Shown here: piece by piece, positions 1-8,960 of the stretch | Layout of the letters: each line of letters opens with the position of its first letter | How positions within the stretch are numbered: position 1 is the first letter of the stretch | Source of the DNA: Phytophthora sp. 'mugwort' | Lineage: Eukaryota > Oomycota > Peronosporomycetes > Peronosporales > Peronosporaceae | Length of the DNA stretch: 64,000 nt | NCBI GenBank assembly: GCA_033558025.1 | Contig: JAUCEF010000007.1 | Coordinates: forward strand, 8,246,001 to 8,310,000 | Reading direction: 5' to 3' | The notes under the pieces: generated by a model | Told to the model about the DNA's origin: nothing | Database searches by the model: none | The model's input: only the letters and a program-made list of their open reading frames with translations | Position numbers and translations under genes: made by a program

Positions 1-254
1 TAATGTAATAGATGTAATTTGATATGGCAACGGAGCCAGGGTAGGTCGGTCGAAACACTGTATTCCGCACGACCCAGTCTCTGAGCACTTCGTGTCCCAT
101 ACTAGTCCTTGAGCGTGTCGGATTTGGCCATCCAGGGGTTGGGAAGCAAGCAGAAAGGCTGATAAGACAAAGCCACCTCGTTGCACAGCTGACGCATGCT
201 AGCAGGAACAAAGCTCAACCCTGCAAAATGTTGCGAAGCGAGTTTTAGTACATG

Positions 255-378
255 AAGCATTTTTTTGCTTGTATCCGTACGAGGCGTGTTCGCCTCCCGC
301 TGTGGTCTCGTCAGTGGCTTTATCAGTCTAGAAGTGAGAACTCGCTATCGCTGTATTGAGTTGGCTCAAACTTCTAGA
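255..378. other. Inverted-repeat-dense structured element
   Basis: Three structures follow one another: AAGCA/TGCTT around the T-tract (255-270); a perfect 6-bp GAGGCG/CGCCTC hairpin with TGTT loop (281-296); and a 9-bp stem TCTAGAAGT (327-335) with ACTTCTAGA (370-378), which encloses a perfect 5-bp hairpin TTGAG/CTCAA (356-369) stacked directly on its 3' strand. The nesting suggests a folded RNA or a protein-binding DNA element. The strand is undetermined, and I noticed no variation in it between units. Confidence 0.4.
260..266 (+). terminator. T7 tract, candidate Pol III terminator (plus strand)
   Basis: Seven T residues form the longest plus-strand T run in the unit. They sit mostly in the loop of a 5-bp hairpin (AAGCA 255-259 with TGCTT 266-270). 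A plus-strand Pol III transcript from the 1-259 region would stop here. The tract is present in every unit. It also resembles an Sm-site core (A, U-run, G). Confidence 0.4.
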
Positions 379-452
379 ACCTTTCGTATTGTCTATGATC
401 AGAGTAATACTGTTCCATCGTTACCAGTGTACCTCATGCGCACTTCCAATAC

Positions 453-457
453 AAAAA
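453..457 (-). terminator. First T5 run downstream of tRNA-Leu, likely tRNA terminator
   Basis: On the tRNA sense strand the first run of four or more T residues is this TTTTT, 103 nt beyond the tRNA 3' end. Closer in, only TTT occurs. If Pol III needs T4 or more in this organism, the primary transcript has an unusually long trailer. Repeated in each unit. Confidence 0.4.
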
Positions 458-489
458 GTGGCCTGCAAATGCGGTCGCTTATAGAAGTA

Positions 490-553
490 CTTGCTAAATC
501 GCAAGCTCACGCAGCAAGTGCATCGCAGCACAGGCAAGCTCCAGGAAATGGAG
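490..553 (-). other. Three hairpins in the tRNA 3' trailer region
   Basis: Between the tRNA and the T5 run lie three short perfect inverted repeats: CTCCA/TGGAG at 539-553 (5-nt loop), GTGC/GCAC at 518-531 (6-nt loop) and CTTGC/GCAAG at 490-505 (6-nt loop). They could structure a long tRNA trailer or a tRNA-linked small RNA. The TT/CC polymorphism (479-480) lies just beyond the last hairpin. No snoRNA boxes are convincing here. Confidence 0.45.
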
Positions 554-560
554 TAGATTT

Positions 561-641
561 GTCAGCGGTGGGATTTGAACCCACGAGTGCGAACACAGTA
601 GAACTTGAGTCTACCCCCTTAGACCGCTCGGGCACACTGAC
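561..641 (-). tRNA. tRNA-Leu(CAA): tRNA-Leu(CAA), array copy 1
   Basis: This cytosolic leucine tRNA would decode UUG. Read on the minus strand it folds completely. The 7-bp acceptor pairs GTCAGTG with CGCTGAC, with one T-G wobble. The D stem is CCC/GGG, with GG in the loop. The anticodon stem is GTAGA/TCTAC around a 7-nt loop with CAA at plus-strand 607-605. A long class II variable arm can form GTG/CAC around TTCG. The T stem is GTGGG/CCCAC with loop TTCAAAT. The discriminator is A (complement of 560), as leucyl-tRNA synthetase prefers, and CCA is not encoded. The internal B box GGTTCAAATCC fits consensus; the A box TGCCCGAGCGG has one mismatch (C for G at position 10), compensated by pairing with G25. 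There is no intron after position 37, unlike most animal, plant and yeast genes of this type. Unit 1 (1-1400) carries TT at 479-480 and A at 926. Confidence 0.97.
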
Positions 642-656
642 GACAAAGAGTTCACT

Positions 657-702
657 CCCACCACAAAACACACAAACACACCACACAACACCCACAACAC
701 CA
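657..702. promoter_or_regulatory. 46-nt pure A/C tract upstream of tRNA-Leu (G/T on the sense strand)
   Basis: Every base from 657 to 702 is A or C on the plus strand, rich in CAC and ACA steps. On the tRNA sense strand this is an uninterrupted G/T tract beginning 16 bp upstream of the gene. Its position suggests a 5'-flanking transcription or chromatin element, or a low-complexity slippage tract, yet its length is the same in all 46 copies. Only unit 43 changes it (C to T at its first base, 59419). Confidence 0.45.
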
Positions 703-1019
703 TCCAATAACAGCTATGCCACGCGCTACTCGGCCTTCTAGTGCCACCACCAACAGTTTCATACTCGCTTCGATTTATCGTTGACAGAGATTCTTTCATC
801 TGATGACGTTCGATTGGTCGTGCAAGAGTGTGGGATGCTGCTGCCATATTCGCTGATTTCATTTTCGTGTCGTTGGAGCGCGATTCAATGAGTGGGGTTG
901 TGCTAGAATAGCAACATAGACCCTCACACACGCGAATACTGAAGCACACACATTCGCAAGTCCCACAACGCGGACCTGCTACATGTACAGTCTGCTGCCA
1001 CAGTCTAGTGCTACGCCTG
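703..1019. other. Spacer, no gene recognised; hosts the main variable sites
   Basis: I see no RNA family or credible reading frame here on either strand. It contains the four-change patch (734-757), the complex 3-nt indel (788-796) and the A/G site (926). A UGAUGA string at 801-806 followed by CUGA at 853-856 has the spacing of C/D box snoRNA, but no terminal stem supports it. Confidence 0.5.
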
Positions 1020-1026
1020 AAAAAAA
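1020..1026 (-). terminator. T7 tract on the minus strand, candidate Pol III terminator
   Basis: Seven A residues on the plus strand give T7 on the minus strand. It could end a minus-strand Pol III transcript coming from 1027-1400. I recognised no RNA family in that upstream segment. Present in every unit. Confidence 0.3.
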
Positions 1027-1380
1027 CTTTCTCAGTGAAGCTACACGAGACTAGCTATGTGAGTTGCTTGCACCCAATAGGCTGCTCGTCGCGGTTGCTT
1101 TGTTGATCACAAGTGCCACATCTTGCCGGCTGTCGCAATGGCTCGTTTCGACTACCATGAGTCATGCCTTATGGCGATCGACCGGGACTGAAGGAGTGAA
1201 TCTATGACTGAGAAGGTAAGGCATGGCGAAGAAACTCACTTATCACTGTGCACTAAAGAAAACAATATCTGAAAGCGTTCACACAGTTTGTTAATTAAAG
1301 CTGCTTGATATCTGCATCATAGCGTTTCGGCTAGTAGTACGGGTGTCTGTCTACCGCGCCTCTTGTTGTGGAAGGCTACC
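1027..1380. other. Spacer, no gene recognised; consensus 5' splice-site string inside
   Basis: No known RNA or protein gene is visible. At 1213-1220 the plus strand reads AAG followed by GTAAG, a perfect 5' splice-site consensus. An A/T-rich palindrome TTAATTAA lies at 1291-1298, upstream of the candidate plus-strand RNA that crosses the unit junction. Variable sites are the AA pair at 1111-1112 and positions 1155, 1201 and 1304. Confidence 0.45.
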
Positions 1381-1666
1381 TATGTTGTTGAATTACGACG
1401 TAATGTAATAGATGTAATTTGATATGGCAACGGAGCCAGGGTAGGTCGGTCGAAACACTGTATTCCGCACGACCCAGTCTCTGAGCACTTCGTGTCCCAT
1501 ACTAGTCCTTGAGCGTGTCGGATTTGGCCATCCAGGGGTTGGGAAGCAAGCAGAAAGGCTGATAAGACAAAGCCACCTCGTTGCACAGCTGACGCATGCT
1601 AGCAGGAACAAAGCTCAACCCTGCAAAATGTTGCGAAGCGAGTTTTAGTACATGAAGCATTTTTTT
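1381..1666 (+). ncRNA. Candidate plus-strand Pol III RNA, possibly SRP-like (first complete copy)
   Basis: Not a confirmed gene; the 5' end is a guess. The segment ends in T7 at 1660-1666. Its core hairpin, 1524-1562, resembles SRP RNA helix 8: an outer 6-bp helix (1524-1529 with 1557-1562), a small asymmetric A/AA loop, two pairs, then CAGG (1533-1536) opposite AGCA (1549-1552) around a short stem capped by GNRA loop GGGA (1541-1544). The stem between loop and tetraloop has one G/A mismatch and a wobble, unlike textbook helix 8. Two long-range pairs enclose the core: 1427-1431 with 1630-1634, and 1437-1442 with 1618-1623. Near the proposed 5' end is a 5-bp hairpin (1392-1396 with 1400-1404), and TGTAAT, an Alu-domain-like string, occurs at 1404-1409 and 1413-1418. 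The implied length, about 280 nt, is typical of SRP RNA. I could not fold a convincing Alu domain or helix 6. The same arrangement recurs in every unit. Confidence 0.25.
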
Positions 1667-1960
1667 GCTTGTATCCGTACGAGGCGTGTTCGCCTCCCGC
1701 TGTGGTCTCGTCAGTGGCTTTATCAGTCTAGAAGTGAGAACTCGCTATCGCTGTATTGAGTTGGCTCAAACTTCTAGAACCTTTCGTATTGTCTATGATC
1801 AGAGTAATACTGTTCCATCGTTACCAGTGTACCTCATGCGCACTTCCAATACAAAAAGTGGCCTGCAAATGCGGTCGCTTATAGAAGTACTTGCTAAATC
1901 GCAAGCTCACGCAGCAAGTGCATCGCAGCACAGGCAAGCTCCAGGAAATGGAGTAGATTT

Positions 1961-2041
1961 GTCAGCGGTGGGATTTGAACCCACGAGTGCGAACACAGTA
2001 GAACTTGAGTCTACCCCCTTAGACCGCTCGGGCACACTGAC
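1961..2041 (-). tRNA. tRNA-Leu(CAA): tRNA-Leu(CAA), array copy 2
   Basis: Identical to copy 1. Unit 2 spans 1401-2800 with the TT / A926 haplotype. Confidence 0.96.
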
Positions 2042-3360
2042 GACAAAGAGTTCACTCCCACCACAAAACACACAAACACACCACACAACACCCACAACAC
2101 CATCCAATAACAGCTATGCCACGCGCTACTCGGCCTTCTAGTGCCACCACCAACAGTTTCATACTCGCTTCGATTTATCGTTGACAGAGATTCTTTCATC
2201 TGATGACGTTCGATTGGTCGTGCAAGAGTGTGGGATGCTGCTGCCATATTCGCTGATTTCATTTTCGTGTCGTTGGAGCGCGATTCAATGAGTGGGGTTG
2301 TGCTAGAATAGCAACATAGACCCTCACACACGCGAATACTGAAGCACACACATTCGCAAGTCCCACAACGCGGACCTGCTACATGTACAGTCTGCTGCCA
2401 CAGTCTAGTGCTACGCCTGAAAAAAACTTTCTCAGTGAAGCTACACGAGACTAGCTATGTGAGTTGCTTGCACCCAATAGGCTGCTCGTCGCGGTTGCTT
2501 TGTTGATCACAAGTGCCACATCTTGCCGGCTGTCGCAATGGCTCGTTTCGACTACCATGAGTCATGCCTTATGGCGATCGACCGGGACTGAAGGAGTGAA
2601 TCTATGACTGAGAAGGTAAGGCATGGCGAAGAAACTCACTTATCACTGTGCACTAAAGAAAACAATATCTGAAAGCGTTCACACAGTTTGTTAATTAAAG
2701 CTGCTTGATATCTGCATCATAGCGTTTCGGCTAGTAGTACGGGTGTCTGTCTACCGCGCCTCTTGTTGTGGAAGGCTACCTATGTTGTTGAATTACGACG
2801 TAATGTAATAGATGTAATTTGATATGGCAACGGAGCCAGGGTAGGTCGGTCGAAACACTGTATTCCGCACGACCCAGTCTCTGAGCACTTCGTGTCCCAT
2901 ACTAGTCCTTGAGCGTGTCGGATTTGGCCATCCAGGGGTTGGGAAGCAAGCAGAAAGGCTGATAAGACAAAGCCACCTCGTTGCACAGCTGACGCATGCT
3001 AGCAGGAACAAAGCTCAACCCTGCAAAATGTTGCGAAGCGAGTTTTAGTACATGAAGCATTTTTTTGCTTGTATCCGTACGAGGCGTGTTCGCCTCCCGC
3101 TGTGGTCTCGTCAGTGGCTTTATCAGTCTAGAAGTGAGAACTCGCTATCGCTGTATTGAGTTGGCTCAAACTTCTAGAACCTTTCGTATTGTCTATGATC
3201 AGAGTAATACTGTTCCATCGTTACCAGTGTACCTCATGCGCACTTCCAATACAAAAAGTGGCCTGCAAATGCGGTCGCTTATAGAAGTACTTGCTAAATC
3301 GCAAGCTCACGCAGCAAGTGCATCGCAGCACAGGCAAGCTCCAGGAAATGGAGTAGATTT

Positions 3361-3441
3361 GTCAGCGGTGGGATTTGAACCCACGAGTGCGAACACAGTA
3401 GAACTTGAGTCTACCCCCTTAGACCGCTCGGGCACACTGAC
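3361..3441 (-). tRNA. tRNA-Leu(CAA): tRNA-Leu(CAA), array copy 3
   Basis: Identical to copy 1. Unit 3 spans 2801-4200, TT / A926. Confidence 0.96.
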
Positions 3442-4760
3442 GACAAAGAGTTCACTCCCACCACAAAACACACAAACACACCACACAACACCCACAACAC
3501 CATCCAATAACAGCTATGCCACGCGCTACTCGGCCTTCTAGTGCCACCACCAACAGTTTCATACTCGCTTCGATTTATCGTTGACAGAGATTCTTTCATC
3601 TGATGACGTTCGATTGGTCGTGCAAGAGTGTGGGATGCTGCTGCCATATTCGCTGATTTCATTTTCGTGTCGTTGGAGCGCGATTCAATGAGTGGGGTTG
3701 TGCTAGAATAGCAACATAGACCCTCACACACGCGAATACTGAAGCACACACATTCGCAAGTCCCACAACGCGGACCTGCTACATGTACAGTCTGCTGCCA
3801 CAGTCTAGTGCTACGCCTGAAAAAAACTTTCTCAGTGAAGCTACACGAGACTAGCTATGTGAGTTGCTTGCACCCAATAGGCTGCTCGTCGCGGTTGCTT
3901 TGTTGATCACAAGTGCCACATCTTGCCGGCTGTCGCAATGGCTCGTTTCGACTACCATGAGTCATGCCTTATGGCGATCGACCGGGACTGAAGGAGTGAA
4001 TCTATGACTGAGAAGGTAAGGCATGGCGAAGAAACTCACTTATCACTGTGCACTAAAGAAAACAATATCTGAAAGCGTTCACACAGTTTGTTAATTAAAG
4101 CTGCTTGATATCTGCATCATAGCGTTTCGGCTAGTAGTACGGGTGTCTGTCTACCGCGCCTCTTGTTGTGGAAGGCTACCTATGTTGTTGAATTACGACG
4201 TAATGTAATAGATGTAATTTGATATGGCAACGGAGCCAGGGTAGGTCGGTCGAAACACTGTATTCCGCACGACCCAGTCTCTGAGCACTTCGTGTCCCAT
4301 ACTAGTCCTTGAGCGTGTCGGATTTGGCCATCCAGGGGTTGGGAAGCAAGCAGAAAGGCTGATAAGACAAAGCCACCTCGTTGCACAGCTGACGCATGCT
4401 AGCAGGAACAAAGCTCAACCCTGCAAAATGTTGCGAAGCGAGTTTTAGTACATGAAGCATTTTTTTGCTTGTATCCGTACGAGGCGTGTTCGCCTCCCGC
4501 TGTGGTCTCGTCAGTGGCTTTATCAGTCTAGAAGTGAGAACTCGCTATCGCTGTATTGAGTTGGCTCAAACTTCTAGAACCTTTCGTATTGTCTATGATC
4601 AGAGTAATACTGTTCCATCGTTACCAGTGTACCTCATGCGCACTTCCAATACAAAAAGTGGCCTGCAAATGCGGTCGCCCATAGAAGTACTTGCTAAATC
4701 GCAAGCTCACGCAGCAAGTGCATCGCAGCACAGGCAAGCTCCAGGAAATGGAGTAGATTT

Positions 4761-4841
4761 GTCAGCGGTGGGATTTGAACCCACGAGTGCGAACACAGTA
4801 GAACTTGAGTCTACCCCCTTAGACCGCTCGGGCACACTGAC
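4761..4841 (-). tRNA. tRNA-Leu(CAA): tRNA-Leu(CAA), array copy 4
   Basis: Identical to copy 1. Unit 4 spans 4201-5600 and carries CC / G926, the haplotype typical of the right half, isolated among A926 units. Confidence 0.96.
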
Positions 4842-6160
4842 GACAAAGAGTTCACTCCCACCACAAAACACACAAACACACCACACAACACCCACAACAC
4901 CATCCAATAACAGCTATGCCACGCGCTACTCGGCCTTCTAGTGCCACCACCAACAGTTTCATACTCGCTTCGATTTATCGTTGACAGAGATTCTTTCATC
5001 TGATGACGTTCGATTGGTCGTGCAAGAGTGTGGGATGCTGCTGCCATATTCGCTGATTTCATTTTCGTGTCGTTGGAGCGCGATTCAATGAGTGGGGTTG
5101 TGCTAGAATAGCAACATAGACCCTCGCACACGCGAATACTGAAGCACACACATTCGCAAGTCCCACAACGCGGACCTGCTACATGTACAGTCTGCTGCCA
5201 CAGTCTAGTGCTACGCCTGAAAAAAACTTTCTCAGTGAAGCTACACGAGACTAGCTATGTGAGTTGCTTGCACCCAATAGGCTGCTCGTCGCGGTTGCTT
5301 TGTTGATCACAAGTGCCACATCTTGCCGGCTGTCGCAATGGCTCGTTTCGACTACCATGAGTCATGCCTTATGGCGATCGACCGGGACTGAAGGAGTGAA
5401 TCTATGACTGAGAAGGTAAGGCATGGCGAAGAAACTCACTTATCACTGTGCACTAAAGAAAACAATATCTGAAAGCGTTCACACAGTTTGTTAATTAAAG
5501 CTGCTTGATATCTGCATCATAGCGTTTCGGCTAGTAGTACGGGTGTCTGTCTACCGCGCCTCTTGTTGTGGAAGGCTACCTATGTTGTTGAATTACGACG
5601 TAATGTAATAGATGTAATTTGATATGGCAACGGAGCCAGGGTAGGTCGGTCGAAACACTGTATTCCGCACGACCCAGTCTCTGAGCACTTCGTGTCCCAT
5701 ACTAGTCCTTGAGCGTGTCGGATTTGGCCATCCAGGGGTTGGGAAGCAAGCAGAAAGGCTGATAAGACAAAGCCACCTCGTTGCACAGCTGACGCATGCT
5801 AGCAGGAACAAAGCTCAACCCTGCAAAATGTTGCGAAGCGAGTTTTAGTACATGAAGCATTTTTTTGCTTGTATCCGTACGAGGCGTGTTCGCCTCCCGC
5901 TGTGGTCTCGTCAGTGGCTTTATCAGTCTAGAAGTGAGAACTCGCTATCGCTGTATTGAGTTGGCTCAAACTTCTAGAACCTTTCGTATTGTCTATGATC
6001 AGAGTAATACTGTTCCATCGTTACCAGTGTACCTCATGCGCACTTCCAATACAAAAAGTGGCCTGCAAATGCGGTCGCTTATAGAAGTACTTGCTAAATC
6101 GCAAGCTCACGCAGCAAGTGCATCGCAGCACAGGCAAGCTCCAGGAAATGGAGTAGATTT

Positions 6161-6241
6161 GTCAGCGGTGGGATTTGAACCCACGAGTGCGAACACAGTA
6201 GAACTTGAGTCTACCCCCTTAGACCGCTCGGGCACACTGAC
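6161..6241 (-). tRNA. tRNA-Leu(CAA): tRNA-Leu(CAA), array copy 5
   Basis: Identical to copy 1. Unit 5 spans 5601-7000, TT / A926. Confidence 0.96.
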
Positions 6242-7560
6242 GACAAAGAGTTCACTCCCACCACAAAACACACAAACACACCACACAACACCCACAACAC
6301 CATCCAATAACAGCTATGCCACGCGCTACTCGGCCTTCTAGTGCCACCACCAACAGTTTCATACTCGCTTCGATTTATCGTTGACAGAGATTCTTTCATC
6401 TGATGACGTTCGATTGGTCGTGCAAGAGTGTGGGATGCTGCTGCCATATTCGCTGATTTCATTTTCGTGTCGTTGGAGCGCGATTCAATGAGTGGGGTTG
6501 TGCTAGAATAGCAACATAGACCCTCACACACGCGAATACTGAAGCACACACATTCGCAAGTCCCACAACGCGGACCTGCTACATGTACAGTCTGCTGCCA
6601 CAGTCTAGTGCTACGCCTGAAAAAAACTTTCTCAGTGAAGCTACACGAGACTAGCTATGTGAGTTGCTTGCACCCAATAGGCTGCTCGTCGCGGTTGCTT
6701 TGTTGATCACAAGTGCCACATCTTGCCGGCTGTCGCAATGGCTCGTTTCGACTACCATGAGTCATGCCTTATGGCGATCGACCGGGACTGAAGGAGTGAA
6801 TCTATGACTGAGAAGGTAAGGCATGGCGAAGAAACTCACTTATCACTGTGCACTAAAGAAAACAATATCTGAAAGCGTTCACACAGTTTGTTAATTAAAG
6901 CTGCTTGATATCTGCATCATAGCGTTTCGGCTAGTAGTACGGGTGTCTGTCTACCGCGCCTCTTGTTGTGGAAGGCTACCTATGTTGTTGAATTACGACG
7001 TAATGTAATAGATGTAATTTGATATGGCAACGGAGCCAGGGTAGGTCGGTCGAAACACTGTATTCCGCACGACCCAGTCTCTGAGCACTTCGTGTCCCAT
7101 ACTAGTCCTTGAGCGTGTCGGATTTGGCCATCCAGGGGTTGGGAAGCAAGCAGAAAGGCTGATAAGACAAAGCCACCTCGTTGCACAGCTGACGCATGCT
7201 AGCAGGAACAAAGCTCAACCCTGCAAAATGTTGCGAAGCGAGTTTTAGTACATGAAGCATTTTTTTGCTTGTATCCGTACGAGGCGTGTTCGCCTCCCGC
7301 TGTGGTCTCGTCAGTGGCTTTATCAGTCTAGAAGTGAGAACTCGCTATCGCTGTATTGAGTTGGCTCAAACTTCTAGAACCTTTCGTATTGTCTATGATC
7401 AGAGTAATACTGTTCCATCGTTACCAGTGTACCTCATGCGCACTTCCAATACAAAAAGTGGCCTGCAAATGCGGTCGCCCATAGAAGTACTTGCTAAATC
7501 GCAAGCTCACGCAGCAAGTGCATCGCAGCACAGGCAAGCTCCAGGAAATGGAGTAGATTT

Positions 7561-7641
7561 GTCAGCGGTGGGATTTGAACCCACGAGTGCGAACACAGTA
7601 GAACTTGAGTCTACCCCCTTAGACCGCTCGGGCACACTGAC
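7561..7641 (-). tRNA. tRNA-Leu(CAA): tRNA-Leu(CAA), array copy 6
   Basis: Identical to copy 1. Unit 6 spans 7001-8400, CC / A926. Confidence 0.96.
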
Positions 7642-8960
7642 GACAAAGAGTTCACTCCCACCACAAAACACACAAACACACCACACAACACCCACAACAC
7701 CATCCAATAACAGCTATGCCACGCGCTACTCGGCCTTCTAGTGCCACCACCAACAGTTTCATACTCGCTTCGATTTATCGTTGACAGAGATTCTTTCATC
7801 TGATGACGTTCGATTGGTCGTGCAAGAGTGTGGGATGCTGCTGCCATATTCGCTGATTTCATTTTCGTGTCGTTGGAGCGCGATTCAATGAGTGGGGTTG
7901 TGCTAGAATAGCAACATAGACCCTCACACACGCGAATACTGAAGCACACACATTCGCAAGTCCCACAACGCGGACCTGCTACATGTACAGTCTGCTGCCA
8001 CAGTCTAGTGCTACGCCTGAAAAAAACTTTCTCAGTGAAGCTACACGAGACTAGCTATGTGAGTTGCTTGCACCCAATAGGCTGCTCGTCGCGGTTGCTT
8101 TGTTGATCACAAGTGCCACATCTTGCCGGCTGTCGCAATGGCTCGTTTCGACTACCATGAGTCATGCCTTATGGCGATCGACCGGGACTGAAGGAGTGAA
8201 TCTATGACTGAGAAGGTAAGGCATGGCGAAGAAACTCACTTATCACTGTGCACTAAAGAAAACAATATCTGAAAGCGTTCACACAGTTTGTTAATTAAAG
8301 CTGCTTGATATCTGCATCATAGCGTTTCGGCTAGTAGTACGGGTGTCTGTCTACCGCGCCTCTTGTTGTGGAAGGCTACCTATGTTGTTGAATTACGACG
8401 TAATGTAATAGATGTAATTTGATATGGCAACGGAGCCAGGGTAGGTCGGTCGAAACACTGTATTCCGCACGACCCAGTCTCTGAGCACTTCGTGTCCCAT
8501 ACTAGTCCTTGAGCGTGTCGGATTTGGCCATCCAGGGGTTGGGAAGCAAGCAGAAAGGCTGATAAGACAAAGCCACCTCGTTGCACAGCTGACGCATGCT
8601 AGCAGGAACAAAGCTCAACCCTGCAAAATGTTGCGAAGCGAGTTTTAGTACATGAAGCATTTTTTTGCTTGTATCCGTACGAGGCGTGTTCGCCTCCCGC
8701 TGTGGTCTCGTCAGTGGCTTTATCAGTCTAGAAGTGAGAACTCGCTATCGCTGTATTGAGTTGGCTCAAACTTCTAGAACCTTTCGTATTGTCTATGATC
8801 AGAGTAATACTGTTCCATCGTTACCAGTGTACCTCATGCGCACTTCCAATACAAAAAGTGGCCTGCAAATGCGGTCGCCCATAGAAGTACTTGCTAAATC
8901 GCAAGCTCACGCAGCAAGTGCATCGCAGCACAGGCAAGCTCCAGGAAATGGAGTAGATTT

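Noticed and set aside
25..56. Box A-like (25-35) and box B-like (48-56) strings for the plus-strand candidate
   Set aside because: Each has a mismatch at a conserved base and their spacing is short, so they are not listed as promoter elements, though they lie where an internal promoter for the candidate RNA would be expected.
240..256. U6 snRNA-like string on the minus strand (TGTACTAAAACT)
   Set aside because: The invariant ACAGAGA and AGC triad regions that must follow are absent.
356..370. Partial likeness to the dinoflagellate spliced leader (TTGGCTCAA)
   Set aside because: Only about nine bases match, the upstream half is absent, and no GT donor follows. The string is explained by the TTGAG/CTCAA hairpin.
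561..641. Bacterial or organellar tRNA-Leu
   Set aside because: The D-loop and anticodon region match eukaryotic cytosolic tRNA-Leu, no CCA is encoded, and Pol III-type A and B boxes are present in a giant tandem array.
507..707. Minus-strand 66-codon frame reading through the tRNA
   Set aside because: It is the tRNA translated; the VPERSKGVDS-type peptide is a well-known false protein from tRNA-Leu and tRNA-Ser genes. The frame starts at TTG.
265..741. 158-codon plus-strand reading frame, repeated in every unit (172 codons in patch units)
   Set aside because: It needs a TTG start, runs antisense through the tRNA gene, has low-complexity T/H/P-rich composition from the A/C tract, and its conservation is explained by array homogenisation. 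The TT/CC variant changes Leu to Pro without restraint.
729..744. U2 snRNA-like 5' string (CTCGGCCTT)
   Set aside because: The branch-point recognition GTAGTA and an Sm site are missing, and the patch variant alters this very string in four units.
801..856. C/D box snoRNA candidate (UGAUGA ... CUGA)
   Set aside because: No terminal stem pairs the flanks, the base before UGAUGA is not a purine, and an indel polymorphism lies directly upstream.
611..949. Minus-strand 112-codon frame (111 or 98 codons in variant units)
   Set aside because: It overlaps the tRNA and the A/C tract, and its C-terminal end changes frame completely in the patch units. No domain is recognisable.
1380..1611. Two overlapping minus-strand frames of 68 and 72 codons
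   Set aside because: They overlap each other in different frames, resemble no family, and coincide with the candidate RNA region, where invariance need not mean coding.
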